Shown here: positions 43,695 through 52,214 of the stretch, in pieces
Numbering within the stretch: the stretch's first letter is position 1
Layout of the letters: each line of letters opens with the position of its first letter
Assembly: GCF_041514305.1 (NCBI RefSeq)
Contig: NZ_JBGMWH010000004.1
Location: forward strand, 124,001 to 188,000
From: Salinarimonas chemoclinalis
Lineage (GTDB): Bacteria > Pseudomonadota > Alphaproteobacteria > Rhizobiales > Beijerinckiaceae
Length of the DNA stretch: 64,000 nt
Reading direction: 5' to 3'
Translations under genes and position numbers: made by a program
The notes under the pieces: generated by a model
The model's input: the letters and a program-made list of their open reading frames with translations, nothing else
Database searches by the model: none
Told to the model about the DNA's origin: nothing

Positions 43695-43746
43695 CGTTCG
43701 TCTCCATCGGTGAGCGGGTGGGCCAGGAGGTGCGGCGGGCGCACGC

Positions 43747-44640
43747 TCAGGTGTGGGATGCCTCGACCTTCGGGTGGAATTCGTAGTTCATCTCCGCCGC
43801 CTTGGCCTTCTGGAAGGCCAGGAACGACTGGAAGACGGTCAGCCGACCGGCGTCGTCGTATTGGAGGAGGTCCTGATCCCAGCGCGGGCCGACGTAGCTG
43901 CCGAAGCTGTAGCGCTCGTGGCGCGTGCTCGCGCGCGGCCCGGTGGCCCTCACACGGTGATGGCTGGCCGCGACCGGACGGGGGAGCTTCTCCGTCAGGA
44001 TCTCGAGCGAGTGGCCGAGCACGACGGTGAGGTGGCCCGGCTGCGGGTCGACACGGACCCAGTCGTCCCCGCGCAACGTCTCGAGCCCGCCCTCGGACGA
44101 ATGGAGGACCGTGACGAAGCCGCTGTCCTTGTGGGGCGTCAGCCCGTGGGGCTGCGCCACCCTAGACCGATAATGATTGAAGATGCAATACTGGAGAGCC
44201 GCATCTCGATCCATCCCGCCCGTGATGCGGTCGATGTCGGCGGGATCCACCCCGACGCGCCGCATCACGCCGCGCACGACGCTGCGGCCGATCGCATCGA
44301 AGCCCCGCAGCATGGCGGCGACCTCCGGCGGGAGCAGCTCGCTCCAGAGCCACGATTCGATCTGTAGCAGTTCCGACTGGTCGGCTCCCGTGTCCGAATA
44401 GCCGAGCATCGAGCACCCGTAGTCGCGATCGCGGAAGCCGCGGAACGCGTCGTCCGGGCCACCGTCCCGTTCCATGTAGAAGGCCTGCGCGAAGCGGATG
44501 CCCGCGGCGAGGTCGAGGTCGCGGGGCGTTTCCAGATAGAAGACGCCGTAGTCGCACAGGATGTCGAAGGCCGGCCCCTCGGGAATCTGGAGGGCACCAT
44601 CGACGATGCGGGTTCGGGGTAGCTCTGCGATCATGGTCAT
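43747..44640 (-). CDS. 2-oxoglutarate/Fe(II) oxygenase, paralogue 4
   Basis: A 297-residue paralogue: His170, Asp172 (PHKDSGFVTVL), His228 (SHHRVRA), Arg243/Ser245 (RYS). It is the most divergent of the six at the N-terminus and C-terminus. Position corresponds to the second oxygenase after the P450 (bcmF-like). Its ATG overlaps the end of the preceding oxygenase gene, so translation is coupled. Confidence 0.85.
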   Translation of the reverse strand: MTMIAELPRTRIVDGALQIPEGPAFDILCDYGVFYLETPRDLDLAAGIRFAQAFYMERDGGPDDAFRGFRDRDYGCSMLGYSDTGADQSELLQIESWLWSELLPPEVAAMLRGFDAIGRSVVRGVMRRVGVDPADIDRITGGMDRDAALQYCIFNHYRSRVAQPHGLTPHKDSGFVTVLHSSEGGLETLRGDDWVRVDPQPGHLTVVLGHSLEILTEKLPRPVAASHHRVRATGPRASTRHERYSFGSYVGPRWDQDLLQYDDAGRLTVFQSFLAFQKAKAAEMNYEFHPKVEASHT

Positions 44641-45602
44641 GCTCCCAGTCTGGAGGTCTCGAGGGCGGTGCGCGTCGTTTCCCGGGCGCTCTCGGCGCTG
44701 CGCGCCTGGTCCGGTCCGCGCCCGGTCTTCCAGGTTCCGGCATCGTGCGCCTGAAGCAGGGTGTCGACGTCGTGGACGGCCGCGGCCGATCCGTCGGGGG
44801 CGATCTCGTAGAGCACGCCGTGCGTCGGCGCGCTGGCGAAGGCGGCGATCGAGACCCGCGGGGGTCCGTCGAGGGTCGGCGTGGTGGTCGCCACCCGGTG
44901 CAGAGCGGCGCACGCGGGCGTGGACATGTGCCGCGAGAGCGTCTCCAGCGCGACCCCGAAATTGACCACGAAGCTGCGCGGGCGGCACTCCAGCGGCGTC
45001 CAGTGGCCGTCGATGCCCACCTCGAGCCCCGGACGGTCGGCGTAGAGCACGGTCACGAAGCCGGTGTCGGTGTGGGGCGCGCAGCCCAGGCCGCTCGCTT
45101 CGGGGTCGTAGCGGTTGGCGACGAACCAGTGCGTTCCGCGTCCGGAGGCGCACCCGCCGCTGACCTGGTCCCAGAGTGCCTCGTCGATGCCGTACCAGCG
45201 CAGCAGTCCACGCAGGATGGAGACCGCCATCTCGCTCATGCGCGTGGTCACGGCCAGGGCGTCCGGAGGCAGGAGGCGCTCGCGCTCTTCGCGGCCGATG
45301 ATGAGCTGCTCCACCTGGTACTCGCTCCGATCGAAGCAGAACGGCCCGGCTTCCCGGAAGCCGCGATAGGCGTCGCGCCCGTCCCGGAATCGGCCGCGCG
45401 GCTCGTTGAAGTGGCGTGCGAGCGTGAGCGCGGGCTCGAGCGCCAGATCGTCCGGCGCACGGACGAGAAGGAAGCCCATCCGCAGGGCGCGCTCGAGCCC
45501 TCCCGGATGCTCGAAGACGAGGGTCTCCCCGTCGAGCGTCGCATGCTCCAGCCGGACCGTCGCCGGGTCCGTGAGCGGCTCCATCCCAAGCGTCGTGCTC
45601 AT
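44637..45602 (-). CDS. 2-oxoglutarate/Fe(II) oxygenase, paralogue 3
   Basis: A 321-residue paralogue: His177, Asp179 (PHTDTGFVTVL), His235 (LHRVATT), Arg249/Ser251 (RVS). It has a C-terminal polar tail of about 40 residues not found in the others. Position corresponds to the first oxygenase after the P450 (bcmE-like). Starts inside the P450 stop (ATGA overlap). Confidence 0.85.
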   Translation of the reverse strand: MSTTLGMEPLTDPATVRLEHATLDGETLVFEHPGGLERALRMGFLLVRAPDDLALEPALTLARHFNEPRGRFRDGRDAYRGFREAGPFCFDRSEYQVEQLIIGREERERLLPPDALAVTTRMSEMAVSILRGLLRWYGIDEALWDQVSGGCASGRGTHWFVANRYDPEASGLGCAPHTDTGFVTVLYADRPGLEVGIDGHWTPLECRPRSFVVNFGVALETLSRHMSTPACAALHRVATTTPTLDGPPRVSIAAFASAPTHGVLYEIAPDGSAAAVHDVDTLLQAHDAGTWKTGRGPDQARSAESARETTRTALETSRLGA

Positions 45603-47077
45603 GCCGTATCTCCCTGATGTGAGCGATCGTCGAAGACCGCGCTCGTCGAGGTCGCGCGCGCGTCCGTCGCCGTGCGGGCCGAGAGGAGGAGCGTTCCGGC
45701 GGACCGCGGCCGGGGCATCGCCGAACGCCCCGCCAGGCGCGTGTCCGCGCCCGAGAGCGTGACGCGGTAGCTCCCGAACATCTCGCGCAGCACGAGCGCC
45801 TGCACGGCGACGGAGAAGACGCGTCCCGGGCATTTTCGGGGGTTGCGGACCGTGTTCACCATGCTGAACGAGTTGATCTCGTAGCGCCCGCGCGAGATCA
45901 GCGCCGTGAAGGGCTCCGTCGCCGTCCGGGCGAACGCGTCGATGTGGGCCGTGTCGAACGTGTCCGGGGCCGCGAGCAGCGTCGGGTCGCGGTTCGCCGC
46001 CCGCCGATCGAGCCAGAGCATCGCACCCTCCGGCACCGTCGCCTCGCCCCCCGAGACGACGATCCGGGTGGGACGCGCCACCCGCCGCCAGAGGGCCGTC
46101 GGGTTGCTGCCCCCGAGCCGGAGCGCCTCCAGTACCACGCGCTCGGCGAGGGGCCGGGGATCGCCCGCGATCTCGCGGCGATGCAGCTCTTGCGCGACGG
46201 CCGGAGCCCCCGCCAGATAGGCGAGCGTCCAGGTGAGGCCGAGCGCGGTCGTGTCGTAGGCGGCGACGATCACCGTCCCGATCTCCTTGCACACGTCCGG
46301 CTCCAGGCGCTCGATGCTCTCGCGGGTGAACGGGATCCCGATCGCGGCGAGCTGCGCACGCACGAGGTTCGTGTCCGGCGCGGCCGCGATCGTTTCGAAA
46401 TTGTCGCGCAGGCAGCGGCGGGTGAACGCGACGATGTGATCGGCGTCCGCGATGGCGCGGGGATCGACGTTGCTCAGTGCCGCCGAGGCGATCTCGAAGA
46501 AATCGCGCGCGACGGCGCCGAATTCGGGACAGACGAGGAATTCGGACAGGGGCCGCCGGCGCATGTCGAGCACGCCCGGAACGACGCTCTCGACATGCGC
46601 GACGAGATCGAGGGCGAAGGCGTCGACGGGGACTTCCCGTCCCACCGAGCGGCGCAGGCGCGCGCGGATAGCGGCGGCGAGCGACGCCTCGAGCGCGTGC
46701 ACGAACCGCGCGCTGCCGAGCGAGCGCTCCACCGCGGCGCGCTTGGACGGCCTGCGCGGATCGCCCGCGGGCAACGCGCCCATGAACGCGCCGAAGAGAC
46801 CGGCGTTCGCTTCGATGGACGGGCCGAGGTCCTCGTCCGAGACGAGGGGCACGTTGGTCGCCTGGTAGAGCGCGAGACGGCCGTCGAAATCGAACGTGCA
46901 GAGCCCGCCGTTGGCCCGCGCGAAGGCCGTGACGCCGGCGGCCTCGAAATAGGAGGAGGCGTCCTCGCCACGCTCGTGCGTGGCGCGGCGAAACGCTGCG
47001 CCGTGGTCCCCGGTCGCGTCGACGGGGCGGTGGTGGGCGATCACGCCGGGGAAGGGTGGGAGGCGTGCGAGGCTCAT
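45599..47077 (-). CDS. Cytochrome P450 of the cyclodipeptide cluster
   Basis: A 492-residue P450. I-helix AAYDTTAL (272-279, Asp275-Thr276), K-helix EALR (Glu317, Arg320), and heme ligand Cys416 in NPRKCPGR. The heme loop lacks the standard FGxGxHxC pattern: it reads NSFSMVNTVRNPRKCPG, as in a few atypical P450s. No membrane anchor, so soluble. It sits between oxygenases in the same place as BcmD, which does the final hydroxylation in bicyclomycin synthesis. A dedicated ferredoxin is not encoded nearby. ATGA overlaps on both sides. Confidence 0.85.
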   Translation of the reverse strand: MSLARLPPFPGVIAHHRPVDATGDHGAAFRRATHERGEDASSYFEAAGVTAFARANGGLCTFDFDGRLALYQATNVPLVSDEDLGPSIEANAGLFGAFMGALPAGDPRRPSKRAAVERSLGSARFVHALEASLAAAIRARLRRSVGREVPVDAFALDLVAHVESVVPGVLDMRRRPLSEFLVCPEFGAVARDFFEIASAALSNVDPRAIADADHIVAFTRRCLRDNFETIAAAPDTNLVRAQLAAIGIPFTRESIERLEPDVCKEIGTVIVAAYDTTALGLTWTLAYLAGAPAVAQELHRREIAGDPRPLAERVVLEALRLGGSNPTALWRRVARPTRIVVSGGEATVPEGAMLWLDRRAANRDPTLLAAPDTFDTAHIDAFARTATEPFTALISRGRYEINSFSMVNTVRNPRKCPGRVFSVAVQALVLREMFGSYRVTLSGADTRLAGRSAMPRPRSAGTLLLSARTATDARATSTSAVFDDRSHQGDTA

Positions 47078-48006
47078 CTGCGCACCCCCCCGTCGTCGGG
47101 CCGAGCGTCGTGGGGGTCGACGATGCCGAAATCCGCGTAGGAGTCGCGCCAGGTCTCCTCGTTGAAGGATCGGAGGAAATCCTCCACCGATTGCACCGGT
47201 TGCGGGATCCGCCGCCCGTCCAGCTCGCAGAGCATGCCCGACGCCGCCGGGTTGACGAAGGCCGCGAAGGAGAAGCGATCCTCGGCTCCAGGGTCGGGCC
47301 GTCGCTCCGCCACCCTGTGCAGCAGGGCCTCGACGGGGCGCTCGAGGCGCCGGGTCAGGAGTTCCAGCGCGCCGCCGAAGTTCACGAGGAAGTAGCCCGG
47401 CTCCGGATCGATCCGCCGCCAGGCACCGTCGCGCCGGGCCTCCAGGCCCTCCTGGTCGAAGTAGAGCACGGTCACGTAGCCCGTGTCCTTGTGCGGCGGG
47501 CACCCGAGCTGCCGGCGCTCGGGCCTGTAGTGGCTGACCGCCATCCACTCGACCGCCCGCCCGTGCAGGCAGCCGACCACGGCTCGGTCTCGGACCTCGC
47601 GGGGCACGTCGAGGCGTGAGAGGACGGCGGCGAGAACGTCGCGGCCGATCGCGGCCAGCGCGTCGCAGAGCCCGACGACATCGGCGGGCAGATGGCGCAG
47701 GCGCTGGGGGCGATCGAGAAGCAGATGCTCGGTCTGGAAGTGTTCTCGGTCGAAGTAGATGTCGCTCGCCCGTCTGAACCCGCGGTAGGCATCGGCCGGG
47801 CCGCCGTCCGGCTCGCGCCAGAAGTTGCGCGCGAGGGCGAGCCCGGGGCCGAGATCGACCTCCGGCGGAATGCGCAGGCGCAGGCAGCCGTCCGCGAGCG
47901 CCTCGGAGAGATCCTCGCCGGTCTCCAGCGTGATCCGTCCGGCTTCCAGCCGGGCGCGGCGCGGGACGATCGGCGCGGGGCCGGCGAAGGACGTGGCGCT
48001 CGTCAT
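47074..48006 (-). CDS. 2-oxoglutarate/Fe(II) oxygenase, paralogue 2
   Basis: A 310-residue paralogue: His172, Asp174 (PHKDTGYVTVL), His230 (LHRVAER), Arg244/Ser246 (RFS). Shares the DTG(F/Y)VTVLY form with the 44637 paralogue. Position corresponds to bcmC. ATGA-coupled to both neighbours. Confidence 0.85.
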   Translation of the reverse strand: MTSATSFAGPAPIVPRRARLEAGRITLETGEDLSEALADGCLRLRIPPEVDLGPGLALARNFWREPDGGPADAYRGFRRASDIYFDREHFQTEHLLLDRPQRLRHLPADVVGLCDALAAIGRDVLAAVLSRLDVPREVRDRAVVGCLHGRAVEWMAVSHYRPERRQLGCPPHKDTGYVTVLYFDQEGLEARRDGAWRRIDPEPGYFLVNFGGALELLTRRLERPVEALLHRVAERRPDPGAEDRFSFAAFVNPAASGMLCELDGRRIPQPVQSVEDFLRSFNEETWRDSYADFGIVDPHDARPDDGGVRR

Positions 48007-48965
48007 GGTGCCTCCTCCGGGGGCCGCGTCCCCGCGTAGATCTCGTGGTCGTTGGCGTCGATCAGCTCGCGCGCGTCGCAGACGCGGTGGAGCCCGTCGT
48101 CGAGGTAGGTGAAGACGTCGACCGCACGGCCGGGGCCGCAAGCGCTCGACGTGAAGTGGCCGAAGCTCGAGCGGTCGACCGCCTGATGCGCGACGCGGTG
48201 CATGATCGCGGCGACGGGAACCGCGCAGCCCTTCGTCAGCATCTCCATGGAGAGGCCGAAGTTGACGATGAAGCAGCGCGGGTCGGGAGCGACCCGCTCC
48301 CAGGCGCCGGCGCGGTTCACCTCCAGGCCCTCCGAGGTCGTGCGCAGGATCGTGAGAAAGCCGTCGTCCTTGTGGGACGCGAGCCCGATCCCCTCGACGG
48401 CGGGCCGGTAGTGATTGAACGTCAGGTGATAGGAGCCCGCGAGCGCGGCGCAGCCTCCCGTCGCGCGCGTCCAGAGGGAGCGCGGCAGCCCGACGCGCGC
48501 GAGAACGCTGCGCAAGACGATGCCGGAGAGGCGGGTCAGCGCCTCTCCGAGGGCCGCGATCTCCGCCGGGTAGTGGCTCGCCCAGAACCGCCGCTCGAGC
48601 AGGAACTGCTCGATCTGATTGGTGCGCTCGTGAAAGCCGAGCAGGGGATCTCCGAACACGTCCGAGCGCACCGATCGAAAGCAGCCGTAGGGGCGTGCGC
48701 CGAATCCCTCGTGGAACTGCGCGGCGAAGCGGTCGCCGGGATCGAGGTCGAGCGCGGCCGGGATGGCGAGCGCGAACACGCCGTCGTGCAGGGCCCGGTC
48801 CGCCGAGTCCCCGTCGTCGAAGACGAGCGCGTCCCCTTCGATCCGAGCCCGCACGAGGTCGGCGCGCCCGGTGGCCGGGCGATCGTCGGCGCGACGCTCG
48901 TAGATGTCCCGATAGATGGCGCCGCGCTCGATGCGCGGGACGCCGGATGCCGGTGTCGTCGACAT
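48003..48965 (-). CDS. 2-oxoglutarate/Fe(II) oxygenase, paralogue 1
   Basis: A 320-residue paralogue: His198, Asp200 (SHKDDGFLTIL), His256 (MHRVAH), Arg265/Ser267 (RSS). The N-terminus is about 25 residues longer than in the others. It begins five bases after the cyclodipeptide synthase gene ends, as first tailoring enzyme (bcmB-like position). Confidence 0.85.
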   Translation of the reverse strand: MSTTPASGVPRIERGAIYRDIYERRADDRPATGRADLVRARIEGDALVFDDGDSADRALHDGVFALAIPAALDLDPGDRFAAQFHEGFGARPYGCFRSVRSDVFGDPLLGFHERTNQIEQFLLERRFWASHYPAEIAALGEALTRLSGIVLRSVLARVGLPRSLWTRATGGCAALAGSYHLTFNHYRPAVEGIGLASHKDDGFLTILRTTSEGLEVNRAGAWERVAPDPRCFIVNFGLSMEMLTKGCAVPVAAIMHRVAHQAVDRSSFGHFTSSACGPGRAVDVFTYLDDGLHRVCDARELIDANDHEIYAGTRPPEEAP

Positions 48966-48969
48966 GTCT

Positions 48970-49722
48970 TCATCTCCGCTTGATCTGAAGGGACACGATC
49001 GTGAGACCGCGCAGCTCGGGGCAGGTGTCCGGATGCCGACCGCGCGCGATCTCCTCGAGGGTGCTGAAGGCGCCGGGGTACACCATCACGCCGAGACCCC
49101 GCCGGCGCAGGCAGGCGAACACGGCGAACTCCTCGAGGAAGTAGTCGCACGAGCGTTCCAGCCGGCGCGCACGCGTCTCCTCGTCGACGACGTCCCAGGT
49201 CCGGCGGTGATATCTCTGCGCGAAGCTCTGGACCGAGAGACGGAACGCCTCGTCGCTCGCGAACTGCGTCCGCAGCTCGGCGTGATACCGCGCATAGTCG
49301 GCCGATCGCTGGACGGCGCTACACGTCTCGTATCGGAACAGGATGCGGTTCCGGAAGGCACCCACCAGATCGTCGTTGTGCGTGATGAAGCGGTCGCCGA
49401 GCGCGAGCGCCTCGCGCAGCGCCGTCTGCGGTCCGTATCCACGGGTCGACTCGAGCGTGATGCGGTGGATGCTGTCGCCCACGAGGAGCGTGCAGCGGCG
49501 GAAGCGCTTCGCGACCCACTCGAGCATCGCCTCGAGCTTCGGCCTCGTGAAATGCGCGTTCTCCAAGCTGACGCCGAGGAAGCACGCGTCCTCGGTCTCG
49601 AACTGCGTGCGCATCGCCGGCGGCGAGACGGACGCGATCTTCGCCTTGTAGCGAGATCTGGCTCGCTGAAGCGACGGGGCCTCCGCGACGAGCTGCGCGC
49701 CGAGCGCGTGGTCCAGATCCAT
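48970..49722 (-). CDS. tRNA-dependent cyclodipeptide synthase
   Basis: A 250-residue CDPS, which uses two aminoacyl-tRNAs to make a cyclic dipeptide. Aligned by eye to AlbC: nucleophile Ser52 in FLGVSLENAHF, Tyr194 and Glu198 in CDYFLEEFAVF (AlbC Tyr178/Glu182), and the VYPG signature at 214-217, which places it in the XYP subfamily. The basic patch (RLERS, KRFRR) fits tRNA binding. Amino-acid specificity is set by pocket residues I cannot score; cyclo(Leu-Ile) is the bicyclomycin precursor. Three bases follow the reductase gene. The start gives the usual family length. Confidence 0.9.
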   Translation of the reverse strand: MDLDHALGAQLVAEAPSLQRARSRYKAKIASVSPPAMRTQFETEDACFLGVSLENAHFTRPKLEAMLEWVAKRFRRCTLLVGDSIHRITLESTRGYGPQTALREALALGDRFITHNDDLVGAFRNRILFRYETCSAVQRSADYARYHAELRTQFASDEAFRLSVQSFAQRYHRRTWDVVDEETRARRLERSCDYFLEEFAVFACLRRRGLGVMVYPGAFSTLEEIARGRHPDTCPELRGLTIVSLQIKRR

Positions 49723-49725
49723 GGC

Positions 49726-50643
49726 TTACTCCTTGGGGCTCGCTGAGGGTTCGTGGCGGCCGCGCACGCCGCGCGCCTGCGGCGGCACGCGGTCCTCCGG
49801 CCAGTCGGGGGCGTAGTCGCGCGAGAGCGTGCGACGGCCTTCGTCGAGCGTCGCGAGCGACGCCATCGCCGCGGCGCCGAGAGCGAAATCGAGGCTGGCG
49901 AGGTTCTCGCGCAGCTGCTCGACGCTCGAGGCACCGGCGATGGCCACGACGCCCCTCTGCTCGAGGTGCCAGCGCAGAGCGATCTGATGCGCGCTTTGCC
50001 CCAACGTCCGAGCGAGCGTTCGGACCGGTTCCGGAGCGGCCGCGGCGCCCCGCGCCGTGGGCCTGTAGGCCATGAGTATTACGCCCGAGCGTCGCAGCGT
50101 GGCGACGAGGCGAGGCTGCTGGAGCAGCAGATGCCGCTCGACCTGATCGACCGCGATCTCGGGAAGCCGCGAGCGTGCCGCGGACAGGAAGGAGGCCGGC
50201 GCGTTGGCGAGCCCGACGGCTCTCGCGAGCCCCGACTCCCGCGCCGCCGCGAGCCGCTCCATCGCGCGCGGAAGGTCGGCGAGCGCGCACGGCCAGTGCA
50301 TCAGGAAGAGATCGACGAAGGGCGCACGCAGCCGCTCGAGGCTACGCTCCAACGCCTCCGTGGGTGCGCCCGCCAGCAGGCGCTGCGGATGCGCCTTCGT
50401 GCACAGGACGATTTCCCCGCGCGGCACGCGAGAAGCCGCGATCGCCCGGCCCACCGCCGCCTCGTTGTCGTAGACCTCCGCCGTATCGATCAGGCGATAG
50501 CCGATCCGAAGGGCCTCCTCCACGAGGAGACGGCAGGCGTCGCCCCTGCGCCGGGAGGTGCCGTAGCCGAGGAGCGGCAGGCGGACTCCGTGGGCATGCG
50601 CGAAGCGGGCGCGGGGCTCGCGCGGGGCGCGATCAGCCGGCAT
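49726..50643 (-). CDS. Aldo-keto reductase
   Basis: A 305-residue NADPH-dependent AKR with the full tetrad Asp53, Tyr58, Lys83 and His116 (DTAEVYDNE, CTKAHP, LMHWP) and the C-terminal cofactor motif VAIAGASSVEQLRENL. It would reduce a ketone or aldehyde on the diketopiperazine side chain. No AKR is part of the classic bicyclomycin set, so this is an added step or a neighbour recruited into the transcript. Overlaps the upstream gene by 11 bases. Confidence 0.85.
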   Translation of the reverse strand: MPADRAPREPRARFAHAHGVRLPLLGYGTSRRRGDACRLLVEEALRIGYRLIDTAEVYDNEAAVGRAIAASRVPRGEIVLCTKAHPQRLLAGAPTEALERSLERLRAPFVDLFLMHWPCALADLPRAMERLAAARESGLARAVGLANAPASFLSAARSRLPEIAVDQVERHLLLQQPRLVATLRRSGVILMAYRPTARGAAAAPEPVRTLARTLGQSAHQIALRWHLEQRGVVAIAGASSVEQLRENLASLDFALGAAAMASLATLDEGRRTLSRDYAPDWPEDRVPPQARGVRGRHEPSASPKE

Positions 50644-52195
50644 GGCGGTCGCCCTCCGTCGTCCCGAGGACGAGCGGGATCAGGAGCCCCGCGCGCATGG
50701 CGTGAATCCGCTCGAACTCGCCGACGCCGACGAGGATCGGCAGCGGATCGGCGCGAAGCGCCGGATCCTGCCGCACGTCGAGATCGACACGCAGGACGTG
50801 CCGCGCCCCGTCGCGTCGCGAGGCGACGACGGGCGTTATCGGGCGGTCCGAGTGCTTCGTGGTGAGCGCCCCGGTCGGCACGTTCCAGTTGATCTCTAGC
50901 GCGAAGCCGCCGACGTCGAGTGCGACGCGCCGGTTCGGCGCCTCGGTGCGGGCCCGCGTCTCGAGCTCGACCGTCAGCGTCGTGGCGGTGCGGACGATCG
51001 TCCCGCGGGCGAGGTCGATCGCGGCGGGGTCACCGAGGACGTGGAGGGTGGCGCCGTCCGCCAGGAGGTCGCCGCCCTCCGAGCGCGGCGCGAGCCGAAC
51101 GGCCGCACCGTGATCGCGCCGCAGGCGCGCGGCACCGAGGGCGTTCGCCACGGCCTCGGTCGAGGCGTGCCGGTCGAGCAGCGCCCGCGCATCGTAGGCC
51201 GGATCGATCCAGATGCCGCCCCAGACCGAGACCGGGAGCCGATCGGACCCGGAGCCGAGCGACGCGGCGAGCGCCGCCAGGCGATCGTCGTCGAGGACGG
51301 CGTCCACGAGCCCGCCCGCGAGCGCCAGGGTGCGCCCGGCGTCGAGAGCGCTCGCCAACGCGGCGAGGCGGTCCCGATCGAAGCCGGGGTGGTCGAGGAG
51401 ATCGCGGATCTCGACCAGCTCGACGAGGCGCACGGGAGGCTTCTCGCGCACGCTGACCGACGAGCGCGAGACGGCGTTGCGGTACCCGTGTGCAGCGAGA
51501 ACGAGGATGGAGGCGGCGGGATCGGGGACCCGGACGTACGGCGCTCCCAACGCCGGCACGGGGAGCGCGTCGGCGAGAAGGCGCGCGGGCTCCAGCGGCG
51601 AGACCGCGAGCCGGCCGGCGTGGCAGGCGACGAGGCCGTCCTCGACGGCGACCGTCCACGTCGGCCGCGATGGAGCGAAGTCCCAGATCGGATAGTGGGC
51701 GTGGAGATCGACGTCGCGTCCGAAGAACCGCGCATTCGCGAGTTCGTGCGGAGAGGGGTTGCGATAGGATTCCGCCTCGCCGCGGCGAACGGCCTGCAGC
51801 AACGGCTCCGGCCGGGCGCAGACGAGATCGATATCGAGCGTGCGCCGAAGCGATCGGCGCGTCCCGAGCGTGAGGTGCGCCGCATGGCCCTTGAGCAGAA
51901 CGGCGGGCGCACGCGGATCCAGATGGGCCGCGCTCAAGCGGCGCAAGGCGGCGGCATCGGCGGCGAAGGCGCTCTCGATCTCGAGCTGCTCGACCTTCAG
52001 GGCCTCCAGCGTCTCCGCGCTCAGGTCCGGCCCGGCACCGATCGCCGCCGACGCCAGGACACGCCCGCCGACGCGATGCGCGATCAACTGCGCGGCGACG
52101 CCGGTGTCGTCCGTGCATGTCGAAACCATCGAGAGGAGCTTATGTGAGTTGTCTTTTATCTTTAGTTGTATATCGGCATGTGCGAGCGGCGTCAT
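50633..52195 (-). CDS. Nucleotidyltransferase-like protein (NTP_transf_5 type)
   Basis: A 520-residue protein. Residues 98-125 (VLLKGHAAHL, then TLDIDLVC) fit the uncharacterised nucleotidyltransferase family PF14907: LLKG loop with Lys102 and the DxD pair Asp121/Asp123. The C-terminal half (about 370-510) is beta-rich without a recognised motif. Such proteins recur in natural-product clusters, but their job is mostly unknown. The ATG at 52195 has AGGA nine bases upstream. The first 35 codons lie in an AT-richer stretch (52130-52190) unlike the rest of the gene. Confidence 0.65.
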   Translation of the reverse strand: MTPLAHADIQLKIKDNSHKLLSMVSTCTDDTGVAAQLIAHRVGGRVLASAAIGAGPDLSAETLEALKVEQLEIESAFAADAAALRRLSAAHLDPRAPAVLLKGHAAHLTLGTRRSLRRTLDIDLVCARPEPLLQAVRRGEAESYRNPSPHELANARFFGRDVDLHAHYPIWDFAPSRPTWTVAVEDGLVACHAGRLAVSPLEPARLLADALPVPALGAPYVRVPDPAASILVLAAHGYRNAVSRSSVSVREKPPVRLVELVEIRDLLDHPGFDRDRLAALASALDAGRTLALAGGLVDAVLDDDRLAALAASLGSGSDRLPVSVWGGIWIDPAYDARALLDRHASTEAVANALGAARLRRDHGAAVRLAPRSEGGDLLADGATLHVLGDPAAIDLARGTIVRTATTLTVELETRARTEAPNRRVALDVGGFALEINWNVPTGALTTKHSDRPITPVVASRRDGARHVLRVDLDVRQDPALRADPLPILVGVGEFERIHAMRAGLLIPLVLGTTEGDRHAG

Positions 52196-52214
52196 CGGTG
52201 CGGATCCTGTCGGG

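Noticed and set aside
52130..52195. An AT-rich patch coding the first residues of the nucleotidyltransferase-like protein, considered as a separate RiPP precursor peptide
   Set aside because: There is no stop codon between it and the main protein, no leader/core pattern, and no RiPP maturation enzyme in the window.
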